From DATJLY01 sp963773665 (GTDB taxonomy: Bacteria; Pseudomonadota; Alphaproteobacteria; ATCC43930; CGMCC-115725): a stretch of 64,000 bases of DNA. The stretch lies in NCBI GenBank assembly GCA_963773665.1, contig CAVZBZ010000009.1, positions 186,001 through 250,000 on the forward strand. The letters are read 5' to 3'. The translations under genes were made by a program, and so were the position numbers. Positions 8,840-17,473 of this stretch are shown piece after piece (positions within the stretch are counted from its first letter, which is position 1; every line of letters begins with the position of its first letter). Below the pieces are notes generated by a model. It made no database searches. It was not told where the DNA came from and saw only the letters and a program-made list of their open reading frames with translations.

Positions 8840-8943
8840 CAGCCGACGATGACGAGCGCGTCGAGCGCATCCGCCGCCATCATCTCGCGCAGACGCCGCC
8901 AGCGCCGGTCGCGCTCGCGCGGCGAAAGCGTGGGATAGTCCAT
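8839..8943 (-). pseudogene. Truncated M24 peptidase/creatinase N-terminus (34 codons)
   Basis: A short frame starting MDYPTLSPRERDRRWRRLRE and ending DALDALVIVG-stop. This is the opening of the creatinase_N domain of Xaa-Pro peptidase-like proteins (TLSxxERDRRW ... M...LDALVI), which are normally 380-450 residues long. All of the catalytic domain is missing: the frame stops exactly where the ABC ATPase gene starts, with a one-base TGATG overlap. I read it as the remnant of a deletion that fused the gene's 5' end to the transporter operon, or as a retained leader that couples translation. It faces the frameshifted binding-protein gene across an 84-base divergent spacer. Confidence 0.55.
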
Positions 8944-9027
8944 GGCGCCCCCCTCGGCCTTTTGCGCCGATGATAGCCAGCCCCTCGGTCCCTGTGCCAT
9001 CATTCCGCCGTTCGGGGGGATTGAGCG

Positions 9028-10012
9028 ATGATGCGATGGCTTCTCGCGGCGGCCCTGGCCGCCGGACTTTCGACCGCTGCCGAGGCCGAGACGGTCAAGA
9101 TCGGCCTGCTGCACACGACCGGCAACGGCCCCGCCTATATCGCCGCGGCGAAGGGCTATTTCGCCGCCGAGGGGCTCGACGCGCAGCTCGTCTATTTCGA
9201 ATTCGGCGCAGCCGATCGCGGTGGCGGCCGCTTCGGGCGATATCGACCTCGCCTATACCGGCCTTACCGGCGGCTTCTATGGGCTTGCGAGCCAGGGCGA
9301 GCTGCGCATCGTCGCCGGCGGCGCGCGCGAGACGCCGGGCTTCCATTACCAGCCCTTCCTCGCTTCGAACCGCGCCTGGGACGCGGGGCTCCGCGCGTTC
9401 AAGGATCTGCCGGGCCATTCTTTCGGCGTGTCGCAAATCGGCTCGCCGCCGCACTACGCCTTGGGCCTCATCGCCGAGAAATACGGGTTCGACGTCAAGA
9501 CCGTGCGCATCCAGCCGCTGGCCTCGATCCCGAACCTCGTCGCCGGCATCGTCGGCGGCCAGGTCGACACCGTGATGATGCCGGGCAACACCGCCGTCCC
9601 GGTTCTCGCAAAGGCCGAGGCGAAGCTCATGGGCTATATCGGCGACGAGGCGCCCTATCAGCTCGTGGCCCTGATGGTGTCGAGCAAAACCGCGGACGAG
9701 CGCCACGACATGATCGAAAAAGCGCTGCGCGCGCTGCGCAAGGGGGCGCGCGCTTATTACGATGCCTTCACGCCGGACGGCAAGCGCGCCGACGGTCCCA
9801 CTGCGGCGGAAATGCTCGAGATCGTCGCCAAGGGCGCCGGCCAAAGCCCGGCCGAGGCGGGCGCGAGCCTGCCCTATTGCGATCCCGAGGCGCGGCTCGA
9901 CGTGACGGACGTGCTGCGCCAGCTCGCCTGGTACAAGGCGCAGGGCATGGTGAAGGGCCCGGCCGGGGGCGACACGATCATCGACCGCCGCTACGTCGTG
10001 CCGCTGCCGTAG
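9028..10012 (+). CDS. ABC transporter substrate-binding protein, NMT1/SsuA family (single frameshift)
   Basis: The first frame begins MMRWLLAAALAAGLSTAAEA, a signal peptide, and runs through GLLHTTGNGPAYIAAAKGYF to YFEF near base 9204. The family sequence then continues one frame over (AQPIAVAAASGDIDLAYTG...) to the stop at 10012. Removing one t of the pair at 9202-9203 restores a continuous 327-residue protein reading YFES-AQPIAVAAASGDID. The later GHSFGVSQIGSPPHYALGLI region is typical of aromatic-sulfonate or nitrate-type binders. A strong GGGGGA Shine-Dalgarno stretch precedes the ATG. It is followed by a nucleoside transporter rather than its own permease. The break may be a sequencing error or a real mutation. 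Confidence 0.75.
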
Positions 10013-10021
10013 CGGGCGAGA

Positions 10022-11260
10022 ATGCCGAGGGGACTGATCGGGATCGCGGCGCTGCTGTTCCTCGCCTGGGCCGTCAGCGAGGACCGTTTCCGGGTGCCGT
10101 GGCGTGTCGTGTTCGTGGGCGTGCTGCTGCAATTTGGCCTGGCCGCGCTGTTTCTTCGCTTCCCGCCGGCGGCGCAAGCCTTTCTCCTGCTCAATGACGG
10201 CGTCGCGGCGCTGCAGAAGGCGACCGACGCGGGCACCGGCTTCGTGTTCGGCTATTTGGGCGGAGGCGCGCTGCCCTTCGCCGAGACGCAGCCGGGCGCG
10301 AGCTTCATCTTCGCGTTCCGCGCGCTGCCGCTCGTTTTGGTCATCAGCGCGCTCGCGACCCTTCTCTTCTATTGGGGCGTGCTGCAGCGCATCGTCGCTT
10401 CCTTCGCTTGGGTGCTGCGGCGCTCGGTCGGGGTCGGCGGGCCGCTCGGCCTGGGCGCCGCCGTCCATATCTTCGTCGGCCATATCGAGGCGCCGCTCCT
10501 CATCCGCCCCTATCTCCTGCGCCTGGCGCGCGGCGAGCTTTTCGCGCTCATGAGTTGCGGCATGGCGGGGATCGCCGGCACGGTCATGGTGCTTTATGCG
10601 GCGATCCTGGGCCCGGTCATTCCGGACGCGCTCGGCAACATCCTGGCCGCGGCGATCATCTCGACGCCGGCGGCGCTTGCGATCGCCGCGCTCATGATCC
10701 CGTTCCGGCCCGATCCCTCGGCCGAGGCGCGGCTCGAAATCCCCGACCCGCCGGTCAGCACGATGGATGCCGTCGCCAAGGGCACCGGCGACGGCATCGT
10801 CTTCATCGCCAACATCACCGCCATGCTGGTCGTTCTGGTGGCGCTGGTGACGCTGTGCAACATGCTGCTCGGGCTCCTGCCCGATTTCGCGGGGTCGCCC
10901 ATGACGTTGCAGCGCGTCTTCGCCTTCTTCTTCGAGCCGGTGATGTGGCTCATCGGCATTCCGGATGCGGACATCCGCCAGGCGGCCGCGCTCATGGGCA
11001 CCAAGACCGTGCTCAACGAGTTCATCGCCTATGTCGATCTCGCGCACCTGCCGCCGGACGCGCTGTCGCCGCGCTCGCGCCTCATCCTGACCTATGCGAT
11101 GTGCGGTTTCGCCAATTTCGGCAGCCTCGGGATATTGCTCGGCGGCATGGGCGCAATGGTGCCCGAGCGCAAGCGCGAGATCGTCGAGCTTGGCCTGCGC
11201 TCCATCCTCTCCGGCACGCTCGCCACCTGCATGAGCGGCGCGATGGTGGGAATGCTGTAA
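10022..11260 (+). CDS. Concentrative nucleoside transporter (CNT/NupC family)
   Basis: A 412-residue integral membrane protein with about ten hydrophobic segments and the three-part CNT architecture: an N-terminal helix pair, a gate-like middle domain (VGGPLGLGAAVHIFVGHIEA), and a C-terminal domain (GTKTVLNEFIAYVDLA, then LTYAMCGFANFGSLGILLGG). These match the GxxExP-like and NEF segments lining the nucleoside site in NupC-type symporters. It should import nucleosides with protons or sodium. It starts nine bases after the binding-protein stop, so it may be co-transcribed with it. Confidence 0.9.
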   Translation: MPRGLIGIAALLFLAWAVSEDRFRVPWRVVFVGVLLQFGLAALFLRFPPAAQAFLLLNDGVAALQKATDAGTGFVFGYLGGGALPFAETQPGASFIFAFRALPLVLVISALATLLFYWGVLQRIVASFAWVLRRSVGVGGPLGLGAAVHIFVGHIEAPLLIRPYLLRLARGELFALMSCGMAGIAGTVMVLYAAILGPVIPDALGNILAAAIISTPAALAIAALMIPFRPDPSAEARLEIPDPPVSTMDAVAKGTGDGIVFIANITAMLVVLVALVTLCNMLLGLLPDFAGSPMTLQRVFAFFFEPVMWLIGIPDADIRQAAALMGTKTVLNEFIAYVDLAHLPPDALSPRSRLILTYAMCGFANFGSLGILLGGMGAMVPERKREIVELGLRSILSGTLATCMSGAMVGML

Positions 11261-11303
11261 GGTATGACTTGACGCTCTGCCCGGAAGGCACCATTCTACC
11301 TAG

Positions 11304-11576
11304 GTGATTCGCACCTTCCGCAGCAAGTCGCTTCGAGCCTATTTCGAAACGGCGAACACGAAAGGGCTTAGCGTATCGAATGTTGCGCGAGTGCGCCGAA
11401 TTCTCCAGGCACTGGACGCCGCGGGCCAGCCGGACCAGATGAACCTCCCTGGGATGTATTTCCATGCGCTGCGCGGCGAGCAGCGCTGGTCGGTGCGGGT
11501 GAGCGGCAACTGGCGCATTACGTTCGGATGGAATGACCGCGATGCGGTCGATGTCGATCTGGAGGATTATCACTGA
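11304..11576 (+). CDS. higB: HigB toxin, RelE/ParE-superfamily mRNA interferase
   Basis: A 90-residue protein with a GTG start. Its pattern (MIRTFRSKSLRAYFE ... RRILQALDAA ... GMYFHALRGEQ-RWSVRVSGNWRITF) is the HigB branch of the RelE fold, which cleaves ribosome-associated mRNA; the Arg-rich WRITFGW strand holds the expected catalytic basic residues. As in other higBA modules the toxin gene comes first and shares one base (TGATG) with the antitoxin gene. The module stands between a transporter and a catabolic cluster, which suits its usual mobility. The plus-strand gap before it is only 43 bases. Confidence 0.92.
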   Translation: MIRTFRSKSLRAYFETANTKGLSVSNVARVRRILQALDAAGQPDQMNLPGMYFHALRGEQRWSVRVSGNWRITFGWNDRDAVDVDLEDYH

Positions 11577-11887
11577 TGAAGAGACGCGCATTGAAGCGGG
11601 GACTGCCGGCGATGCACCCGGGCGAATTGCTGCGCGAAGACGTTGTTCCGGCGCTTGGTCGCACCCGCACGGAAATCGCGCGCCTGCTCGGGGTGTCCCG
11701 TCAGACGCTCCATGCCATCCTCAGCGAGCGGGCTCCGGTGACACCCGAGATGGCGCTGCGTCTCGGGAAGCTTTGCGGCAACGGGCCTGAGCTGTGGGTC
11801 AACCTGCAGACGCGCTACGATCTCGACAAAGTGGCAAAGACGAAGCGTGCCGAGATTGCCGCCATTCCGACGCTTGCCGCCGAGTAA
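11576..11887 (+). CDS. higA: HigA antitoxin, XRE-family helix-turn-helix
   Basis: A 103-residue antitoxin with the HigA start pattern PAMHPGELLREDVVPALGRT and an XRE helix-turn-helix (TRTEIARLLGVSRQTLHAIL ... RAPVTPEMALRLGK), followed by the family's NGPELWVNLQTRYDL motif. It should bind HigB and, with it, repress the shared promoter. The ATG overlaps the toxin stop, so the two proteins are made in linked amounts. Length and order are normal for the family and nothing suggests inactivation. Confidence 0.94.
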   Translation: MKRRALKRGLPAMHPGELLREDVVPALGRTRTEIARLLGVSRQTLHAILSERAPVTPEMALRLGKLCGNGPELWVNLQTRYDLDKVAKTKRAEIAAIPTLAAE

Positions 11888-11940
11888 AGCCGCGCCCGCT
11901 TCATTGACGCCGGTTCCCGCCCGGGCATAGAGTCGCGACC

Positions 11941-13128
11941 ATGGATACATCCCGCATTCCTGCGCCCGAGCCCAAGGAACTGTTGCGCCGCGCGCGCGAC
12001 ATGGTCCCGCGCCTCGCCGAGCGCGCAGCCCGCGCCGAGGCGCAGCGCTTTCTCCCGAAGGAAACCGTCGCCGAGATGCAGGAGGCGGGCTTCTTCCGCA
12101 TTCTCCAGCCGAAGCGCTGGAGCGGCTATGAGATGGATCCTTCCGTCTATTACGACGTGCTGATGGCGCTTGCGGAGGGCTGCTTCTCGACTGCCTGGGT
12201 CTATGGCGTCGTCGGCATCCATCCCTGGCTCATCGCGCTTTATGACGACCGCGCGGCGCGCGAAGTGTGGGGCAGCGACGCGGGCACGCTGATGTCGTCC
12301 TCGCTCATGCCGGGCGGACAGATCGTGCCGGTGAAGGACGGGTTCCGCCTGTCCGGCCGCTGGAGCTATTCGAGCGGCTGCGATCATTGCGACTGGGCCT
12401 TCCTCGGCGCGGTGGTGCCGTCGGACGATCCGCAAAAATTCGACTGGCGCTTCTGCCTGGTGCCGCGGCGCGATTATGAGATCATCGATACATGGCGCGT
12501 CGCGGGCCTCAAGGGCACCGGCAGCCAGGACATCGTCGTCAAGGACGTGTTCGTGCCGTCATATCGCGTCCACTCCGTCGCCGACATGTACAATTGCACC
12601 GGGCCCGGCCAGGAGGTGAACGGCGCCGCGCTCTATCGCATTCCGGCGGCGCAGATCCTCTATCTCGGCGTCGCCTGCGGCGCGATCGGCGCGCTGCAAG
12701 GCATGGTCGAGGCGTTTCGCAGCTATGGGGCGAAGCGCGCGACGCCGCGCGGGCGCACGGCCGAGGATCCGTTCGCGCAGCTCGCCTGCGCCGAAGCGGC
12801 GGCGCTCGCCGACGAGTTGAAGATCGTGCTGCACCACAATCTCCGCACGCTCGGGGCCTATGCCGAGCGGCGCGAGGTGCCGCCGATGGATCTGCGTCTC
12901 AAGTTCAAGTTCCATTCGTCCTGGGGCGTGGAGCGGTGCGGGCTTGCAGCATTGAAACTGTTCAAGGCGGCGGGCTCCTCCGGCGTGCGCGACACGCTGC
13001 CGTTCGGCCGCGTCGTCGCCGACCTCAATACCGGGCGCCAGCACGTCTCGAACCAGCCCGAATATTTCGGCCGCCTGTGGGGCGGCATGCTGCTGGGCGG
13101 GCCGGCGCCGCTCGAACGCCTGATCTGA
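11941..13128 (+). CDS. Acyl-CoA dehydrogenase-fold flavin-dependent hydroxylase (HsaA/HpaB-type oxygenase)
   Basis: A 395-residue protein of the group D flavin monooxygenases, which share the acyl-CoA dehydrogenase fold. Landmarks are the start (RRARDMVPRLAERAARAEAQ, RFLPKETVAEMQEAGFFRIL), the CFSTAWVYGVVGIHPW region, the flavin-binding GRWSYSSGCDHCDWAFLGA strand, and VAGLKGTGSQDIVVKDVFVP. Relatives hydroxylate phenols such as 3-hydroxy-9,10-secosteroids or 4-hydroxyphenylacetate with FMNH2 supplied by a separate reductase. No HpaC/HsaB-like reductase is nearby. It overlaps the aldo/keto reductase gene by one base (TGATG). The exact substrate is unknown. Confidence 0.82.
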   Translation: MDTSRIPAPEPKELLRRARDMVPRLAERAARAEAQRFLPKETVAEMQEAGFFRILQPKRWSGYEMDPSVYYDVLMALAEGCFSTAWVYGVVGIHPWLIALYDDRAAREVWGSDAGTLMSSSLMPGGQIVPVKDGFRLSGRWSYSSGCDHCDWAFLGAVVPSDDPQKFDWRFCLVPRRDYEIIDTWRVAGLKGTGSQDIVVKDVFVPSYRVHSVADMYNCTGPGQEVNGAALYRIPAAQILYLGVACGAIGALQGMVEAFRSYGAKRATPRGRTAEDPFAQLACAEAAALADELKIVLHHNLRTLGAYAERREVPPMDLRLKFKFHSSWGVERCGLAALKLFKAAGSSGVRDTLPFGRVVADLNTGRQHVSNQPEYFGRLWGGMLLGGPAPLERLI

Positions 13129-13949
13129 TGACAAACGCCACGATCACGATCGGCGGCGATCTCGCAGTCGAGCGCATGGGCTTCGGTGCCCTCCACATCG
13201 CCGGGTCCGGCAGCTTCGGCGCGCCCCGCGACCGTGGCGCGGCGGTGGGGTTGCTCCGCCGCGTCGTCGAGCGCGGCGTGCAGCTCATCGACACCGCCGA
13301 TTCATATGGCCCCGCGATCAGCGAGAGCACGATCGCCGAGGCGCTGCATCCTTATCCCAAGGGCCTCGTCATCGCGACCAAGGGCGGGCTTTTGCGGCCG
13401 AGCGCCGGACGGTGGGACCCGGATTGCCGGCCCGCGCATTTGCGCGATGCGTGCGAGGCAAGCCTGAAGCGGCTCAAGCTCGAGCGCATCGATCTTTATC
13501 AGCTTCACACCGTCGATCCCAAGGTGCCGCTCGAAGACAGCGTCGGCGCGCTCGCCGATTTGCAGAAGGCCGGCAAGATCCGCCATATCGGCCTCTCGAA
13601 CGTCGATACGCGCCAGCTCGCCCGCGCCCGCAAGGTCGCGACCGTCGTCTCGGTGCAGAATCTCTATAATCTCGGCGACCGCTCGTCCAACCCGGTGATC
13701 GACGCGTGCGAGAAGGACGGGCTTGCCTTCCTGCCGTGGTTTCCGTTGCACCAGCGCGAGGCTTCGGGCCGCATCGAAGCGATCGCCAAGCGCCACAATG
13801 CGTCCACGGCACAGGTGGCGCTCGCCTGGCTCATGCGCCGCTCGCCGTGCATCGTGCCGATCCCCGGCACCTCCTCGATCGCGCATTTCGAGGAGAATTT
13901 TTCCGCCCGCGAGCTCGCCTTGTCCGACGAGGAGTTCGCCGCGCTCTAA
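13128..13949 (+). CDS. Aldo/keto reductase
   Basis: A 273-residue NADPH-dependent oxidoreductase of the AKR superfamily. It shows the catalytic Asp and Tyr (GVQLIDTADSYGPAISE), the catalytic Lys (LVIATKGG), the substrate His (LYQLHTVDPKVP) and the NADPH-binding end (CIVPIPGTSSIAHFEEN). This group includes pyridoxal reductase-like and general aldehyde reductases. The start overlaps the stop of the HsaA-type hydroxylase gene, so the two are translated together and may act on the same compound. Its 3' end overlaps the convergent hydrolase gene by four bases. Confidence 0.92.
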   Translation: MTNATITIGGDLAVERMGFGALHIAGSGSFGAPRDRGAAVGLLRRVVERGVQLIDTADSYGPAISESTIAEALHPYPKGLVIATKGGLLRPSAGRWDPDCRPAHLRDACEASLKRLKLERIDLYQLHTVDPKVPLEDSVGALADLQKAGKIRHIGLSNVDTRQLARARKVATVVSVQNLYNLGDRSSNPVIDACEKDGLAFLPWFPLHQREASGRIEAIAKRHNASTAQVALAWLMRRSPCIVPIPGTSSIAHFEENFSARELALSDEEFAAL

Positions 13950-14749
13950 TCGTTCCGCCGCGCGTCGAGCCAGCCCATCATGAAGCGGTTGAAGCTGTCA
14001 GGCTTCTCGACGTTGGGGAAGTGGCGGACGCCGGGAATCTCCTCGCCGCGCGCGCCCGAGATGAGCGAGACGATGCGCTTGTTCGCCTCGGGCGGCGTGC
14101 CCGGATCCTCGGCGCCCCACACGACCAGCGTCGGCAGCTTGATCTGCGGCAGGCGCGCGGAGAAATCGAAATTCTGGATGGCGGCGACGCAGCCGCAGAA
14201 CCCGTCCGGCGTGGTCGCCGCGATGGTGTCGCGGATCTGCTTGAAGCGGCCGGGGTTCTTCTCCTTCATCGCCGGCGTGAACCAGCGTTCGAGCGTGCCG
14301 TCGGCGAGCGGCGCCACCGAGTGCGCCTGGCGCACCGCGGCCACGCGCTGCGCCCAGGCGCCCGACGGCGCCGGCGGCGTGGCGCAGCTCGTGTCGCACA
14401 AGAGCAGCGACTTGAGCCGCGCGCCGTGACGCAGCGCGAGGCTGTGCCCGAACATGCCGCCGATCGACAGGCCCATATAGTGCACGCCGGAAAAGCCCAG
14501 CGCCTCGAGCACGCTCGCGCAGTCGTCGGCAAGCTCGTCCATGGTGTAGTCGCCCGGCACCGGATCGCTGCCGCCGTGGCCGCGCATGTCGATGCGCAGG
14601 ACGCGCCAGCCGGCACTCAGAAGCGGCGCCATCTGCTCGCCCCACATGCCGCTGTCGGAGGCAAGCGAATGGGTGACGCACAGCACCGGCCCGGTCTCGC
14701 GGCCGGCGATGTCGTAATAGATGCGGCGGTTATTGAGCGGCAGCAGCAT
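13946..14749 (-). CDS. Alpha/beta hydrolase, 3-oxoadipate enol-lactonase-like
   Basis: A 267-residue hydrolase. The nucleophile elbow is GLSIGGMFGH (Ser about residue 100), the acid is probably the Asp of WGAEDPGTPPEANKR, and the His lies in GVRHFPNVEKPDSFN. The start of the fold (IYYDIAGRETGPVLCVTHSL, MRGHGGSDPVPGDYTMDELA) matches PcaD-type enol-lactonases of the beta-ketoadipate pathway, although other lactonases and esterases share it. I chose the Met of MLLPLNNRRIYYD; the longer upstream frame covers the end of the binding-protein gene. It lies just downstream of that gene and is probably co-transcribed with it. Confidence 0.83.
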   Translation of the reverse strand: MLLPLNNRRIYYDIAGRETGPVLCVTHSLASDSGMWGEQMAPLLSAGWRVLRIDMRGHGGSDPVPGDYTMDELADDCASVLEALGFSGVHYMGLSIGGMFGHSLALRHGARLKSLLLCDTSCATPPAPSGAWAQRVAAVRQAHSVAPLADGTLERWFTPAMKEKNPGRFKQIRDTIAATTPDGFCGCVAAIQNFDFSARLPQIKLPTLVVWGAEDPGTPPEANKRIVSLISGARGEEIPGVRHFPNVEKPDSFNRFMMGWLDARRND

Positions 14750-14763
14750 GGCTTCCCCTTTCC

Positions 14764-15795
14764 TTATTTCGCACTCTGCGCGGCGGCCGCGCCAAGCTGC
14801 TTGGCAGCATCCTTGACGATGCTCAGATCGGCATACTTCTTTACGTCGATGTCCGATTTGAGGAAGCCGAGCTTCTTCTGCGTCTCGATATTGGCCTGGA
14901 GCACGTCGAGATCGGGAAGCGCGCTCTGAGCGCGGTAGTAGTCGTTCTTCGTGAACAGCCACTTGTCGTAGAATTCGGGCTTCTGCTTCGTCATGTCGGC
15001 GACGATCTGCACGCCTTCCTCGCGGTGCTGCGGCTCGTACACGTAGTGCAGCGTATGAAGGTAATCCGCCATGAAATCCACCAGCGCGGCGCGGTGCTCC
15101 TTGATATAGGCGCCGCGCACGACGCGCATGATCATCTCGGTCGGGCCCATGCCGTCCTTCTGCGTGAAGAGCGTGCGGGCGAACGACCGAAGCTCCGGGT
15201 CGTAGTCGAACGGCGAGGCGGCGGCGATGAGATCGACCTTGCCCTCCTTCAGCGTCGCCTTCATGTCGGGAAAGCGCACCTCGATGATGGTGACGTCGCG
15301 TTTGTCGCGCATGTCGTGCTTGGCGAGATTGGCGCGGAGCGCCATGTCGATGGCGCTGCCGGCCTCGTTGGTGGCGAGGCTCTTGCCCTTCAGATCCTCG
15401 ATCGTGCGGAACGGGCTGTCGTTCCGGACCATGTAGTCGTTGGTATGATAGCCGTCGACGCCGTCCATGAAGGAATCGGCGATGACGCGGATATCGGTCA
15501 GCCCCGCATTCTCGATCGCGATCGCGAGCGTCGAGTAGGCGATCGCCGCCATGTCGAGCTCGCCCGCGGCAAGCGCCGTCACGATGGTGGAGGTGCCCGA
15601 GAAATGCGTGAGCTCGGGCTTGTAGCTCTTGCCGGCATGCGGTGCGAGGCCCGGCTTCGCCAGCATCACGGGCGCCAGGTCGGACGGCACCACGACCCAG
15701 CCGATGCGCAGCGGCACGGGCTCCTCGGCGCGCGCGGCGGCGAGCGAGGCCGATGCCGCGATGGCCACGAAGGCTGCAATCCGGATCGAGCGCAT
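14764..15795 (-). CDS. ABC transporter substrate-binding protein, NMT1 family (paralogue of the 59-60 kb pair)
   Basis: A 343-residue binding protein with a signal peptide ending near AAARAEEP. Features include TALAAGELDMAAIAYSTLA, FRTIEDLKGKSLATNEAGSA and the C-terminal LGFLKSDIDVKKYADLSIV. The last motif and the IKEHRAALVDFMADY segment recur in the two tandem binding proteins at 58.7-60.8 kb, so these three are paralogues. No permease or ATPase adjoins it. It lies between an enol-lactonase-like hydrolase and an aromatic hydroxylase on the same strand, which suggests that its ligand is an aromatic or ring-cleavage compound. That link is inference from context. Confidence 0.86.
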   Translation of the reverse strand: MRSIRIAAFVAIAASASLAAARAEEPVPLRIGWVVVPSDLAPVMLAKPGLAPHAGKSYKPELTHFSGTSTIVTALAAGELDMAAIAYSTLAIAIENAGLTDIRVIADSFMDGVDGYHTNDYMVRNDSPFRTIEDLKGKSLATNEAGSAIDMALRANLAKHDMRDKRDVTIIEVRFPDMKATLKEGKVDLIAAASPFDYDPELRSFARTLFTQKDGMGPTEMIMRVVRGAYIKEHRAALVDFMADYLHTLHYVYEPQHREEGVQIVADMTKQKPEFYDKWLFTKNDYYRAQSALPDLDVLQANIETQKKLGFLKSDIDVKKYADLSIVKDAAKQLGAAAAQSAK

Positions 15796-15829
15796 TGTGG
15801 CCTCCCGATATGTCCTTGTTGCGCCTCTT

Positions 15830-17446
15830 TTACGCCGCGCCGCGCACGGTGTCGATGATGCGCGCGGCGTCCGCGCCCTCGTCGCCGCGCCAGGCGACAT
15901 GGCCGTCGGGCCGCACCAGCACGAGTTTTCGCTGGTAGGCGCGCGCAGCATCCTCATGCCCGAGATCGACCCGCGCGAGCGGCACGCCCTTCGCGCGCGC
16001 GGCTGCTTCGAGCGAAGATGCGTCGGCGGCCGGATCGAAGCGCAGCAGCACGAAGCCGCGTCCGTAAAGGTCGATAGTCGATCTCCCGGGCTCGAGCCAG
16101 ACATGCGGCGCGCGATGGCCGGGCCGCGCGGTCTGCTCGTATGTTGAAACCGTGTCGGGCGGCTCTTGTGTGCCGTCCGGCACGATCACGGGCGAGCCCT
16201 CGTAGCGATAGCCCAGGTGAATGCCGAGCGTGAACCATTCGCGCCGCATGAGCGCGCTGAATTTCTCGCCGAATTCCTTGCGCGCGCGCTCGCCTTCAGG
16301 GCCGGGCAAAAAAGCCTCGGGCGGCACGCGCTCGTTGCGCGGCGACAGCATGCGGCGCAAATTGCCACTCGCCTCGCGCACGTTGCGGATCGCGACCGGG
16401 CGCCGCTCCACCTCGTACGACGCGAGAAGGTTCTTGCCGCCCCAGCCGCCGAGCATCGCCTCGAGCTTCCAGCCGAGATCGATCGCGTCCTGGATGCCCA
16501 TGTTCATGCCGAAGCCGCCGGTGGGCGAGGTGAGGTGCGCGGCGTCGCCGGCGATGAAGACGCGAGGGCCGCCATAGCGGTCGGCCACCAGCTCGCGCCT
16601 GATCCACGGCACGATGGTCAGCACCTCGAAATCGAATTCGCGGCCCATCGCCTTGACGATGAGGCTGCGCACTTCGCTCTCGTCGTAGGTGCGCTTGTTC
16701 TCGTCGCCGACCATCGAAAAGCGGAACCGGTCGCGGCCGTTGATCGCGACGATGGTGGCGAAGGTGCCCTCGGCGCCGATGCAGATATAGCGATAGGCCT
16801 CGCCCTTGCCGTGCAGCTCGAGGAAATTGGCGCAGCGGAAGATCGCGTTGGTCGTGTAGGTGAGGACCGGGTTGCCCGCCATGTCGATGCCGAGCGATTG
16901 GCGCACCGTGCTCGCCGCTCCGTCGCAGCCGACAAGGTATTGCGCCGCAACGGTCTCGCGCGCGCCGGTGCGCGGGTCGGAGATCGTCGCGGTGACGCCG
17001 CCCTCGTGCTCCTCGAATGAAAGAAGCTCCGCGTGATAGCGCAGGCCGACGTGGGGAAAACTCGTGGCGAAGCGCTTCAGCACCGGATCGAACATGTCCT
17101 GCGGGCAGCGCTCGCGATGCTGCGGACTTTGCGGCGGCGGCCTTTCGCCGTTCATGCCGGGGAAACGGTCGCGTCCGAATTCGAAGCCGCACACGGACGA
17201 GACATAGACATTGTCCTGCTGATAGTCGCGCGGGTAGGGCGTCGCCTCGACCCAGGGGACGATGCCCCAGCGCCGGCAGAACTCCATCGTGCGGATGCCC
17301 ACGAGGTCCATCTTCGGCTGGTAGATCGAGCCGTCGCCCTTTTCGACGAGAAGGCAGGGGATGCCGCGCCAGCCGAGCTCGCCCGCAAGCGCGAGCCCGA
17401 CCGGTCCGGCGCCGGCGATGAGGACGGGTGTGTCGATTGTCGCCAT
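15830..17446 (-). CDS. FAD-dependent aromatic hydroxylase (PheA/TfdB, MhpA-like)
   Basis: A 538-residue class A flavoprotein monooxygenase. It has the FAD dinucleotide fold (LIAGAGPVGLALAGELGWRG), the DG motif (YLVGCDGAASTVRQSL), and the GD motif (VFIAGDAAHLTSPTGGFGMN, then GIQDAIDLGWKL), plus the C-terminal thioredoxin-like domain found in phenol and 3-(3-hydroxyphenyl)propionate hydroxylases. It should hydroxylate a phenolic ring with NAD(P)H and O2. It heads a minus-strand group with the downstream binding protein and hydrolase genes. The divergent PEP-mutase-family lyase starts 27 bases away, so both probably share a promoter region. Confidence 0.9.
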   Translation of the reverse strand: MATIDTPVLIAGAGPVGLALAGELGWRGIPCLLVEKGDGSIYQPKMDLVGIRTMEFCRRWGIVPWVEATPYPRDYQQDNVYVSSVCGFEFGRDRFPGMNGERPPPQSPQHRERCPQDMFDPVLKRFATSFPHVGLRYHAELLSFEEHEGGVTATISDPRTGARETVAAQYLVGCDGAASTVRQSLGIDMAGNPVLTYTTNAIFRCANFLELHGKGEAYRYICIGAEGTFATIVAINGRDRFRFSMVGDENKRTYDESEVRSLIVKAMGREFDFEVLTIVPWIRRELVADRYGGPRVFIAGDAAHLTSPTGGFGMNMGIQDAIDLGWKLEAMLGGWGGKNLLASYEVERRPVAIRNVREASGNLRRMLSPRNERVPPEAFLPGPEGERARKEFGEKFSALMRREWFTLGIHLGYRYEGSPVIVPDGTQEPPDTVSTYEQTARPGHRAPHVWLEPGRSTIDLYGRGFVLLRFDPAADASSLEAAARAKGVPLARVDLGHEDAARAYQRKLVLVRPDGHVAWRGDEGADAARIIDTVRGAA

Positions 17447-17473
17447 TGCGGGCTTGGCCTAAGGTCGCGTCAT

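Noticed and set aside
11304..11887. higBA as the edge of a larger mobile element
   Set aside because: No integrase, attachment-site repeat or tRNA flanks it, and neighbouring genes look like ordinary chromosomal genes.
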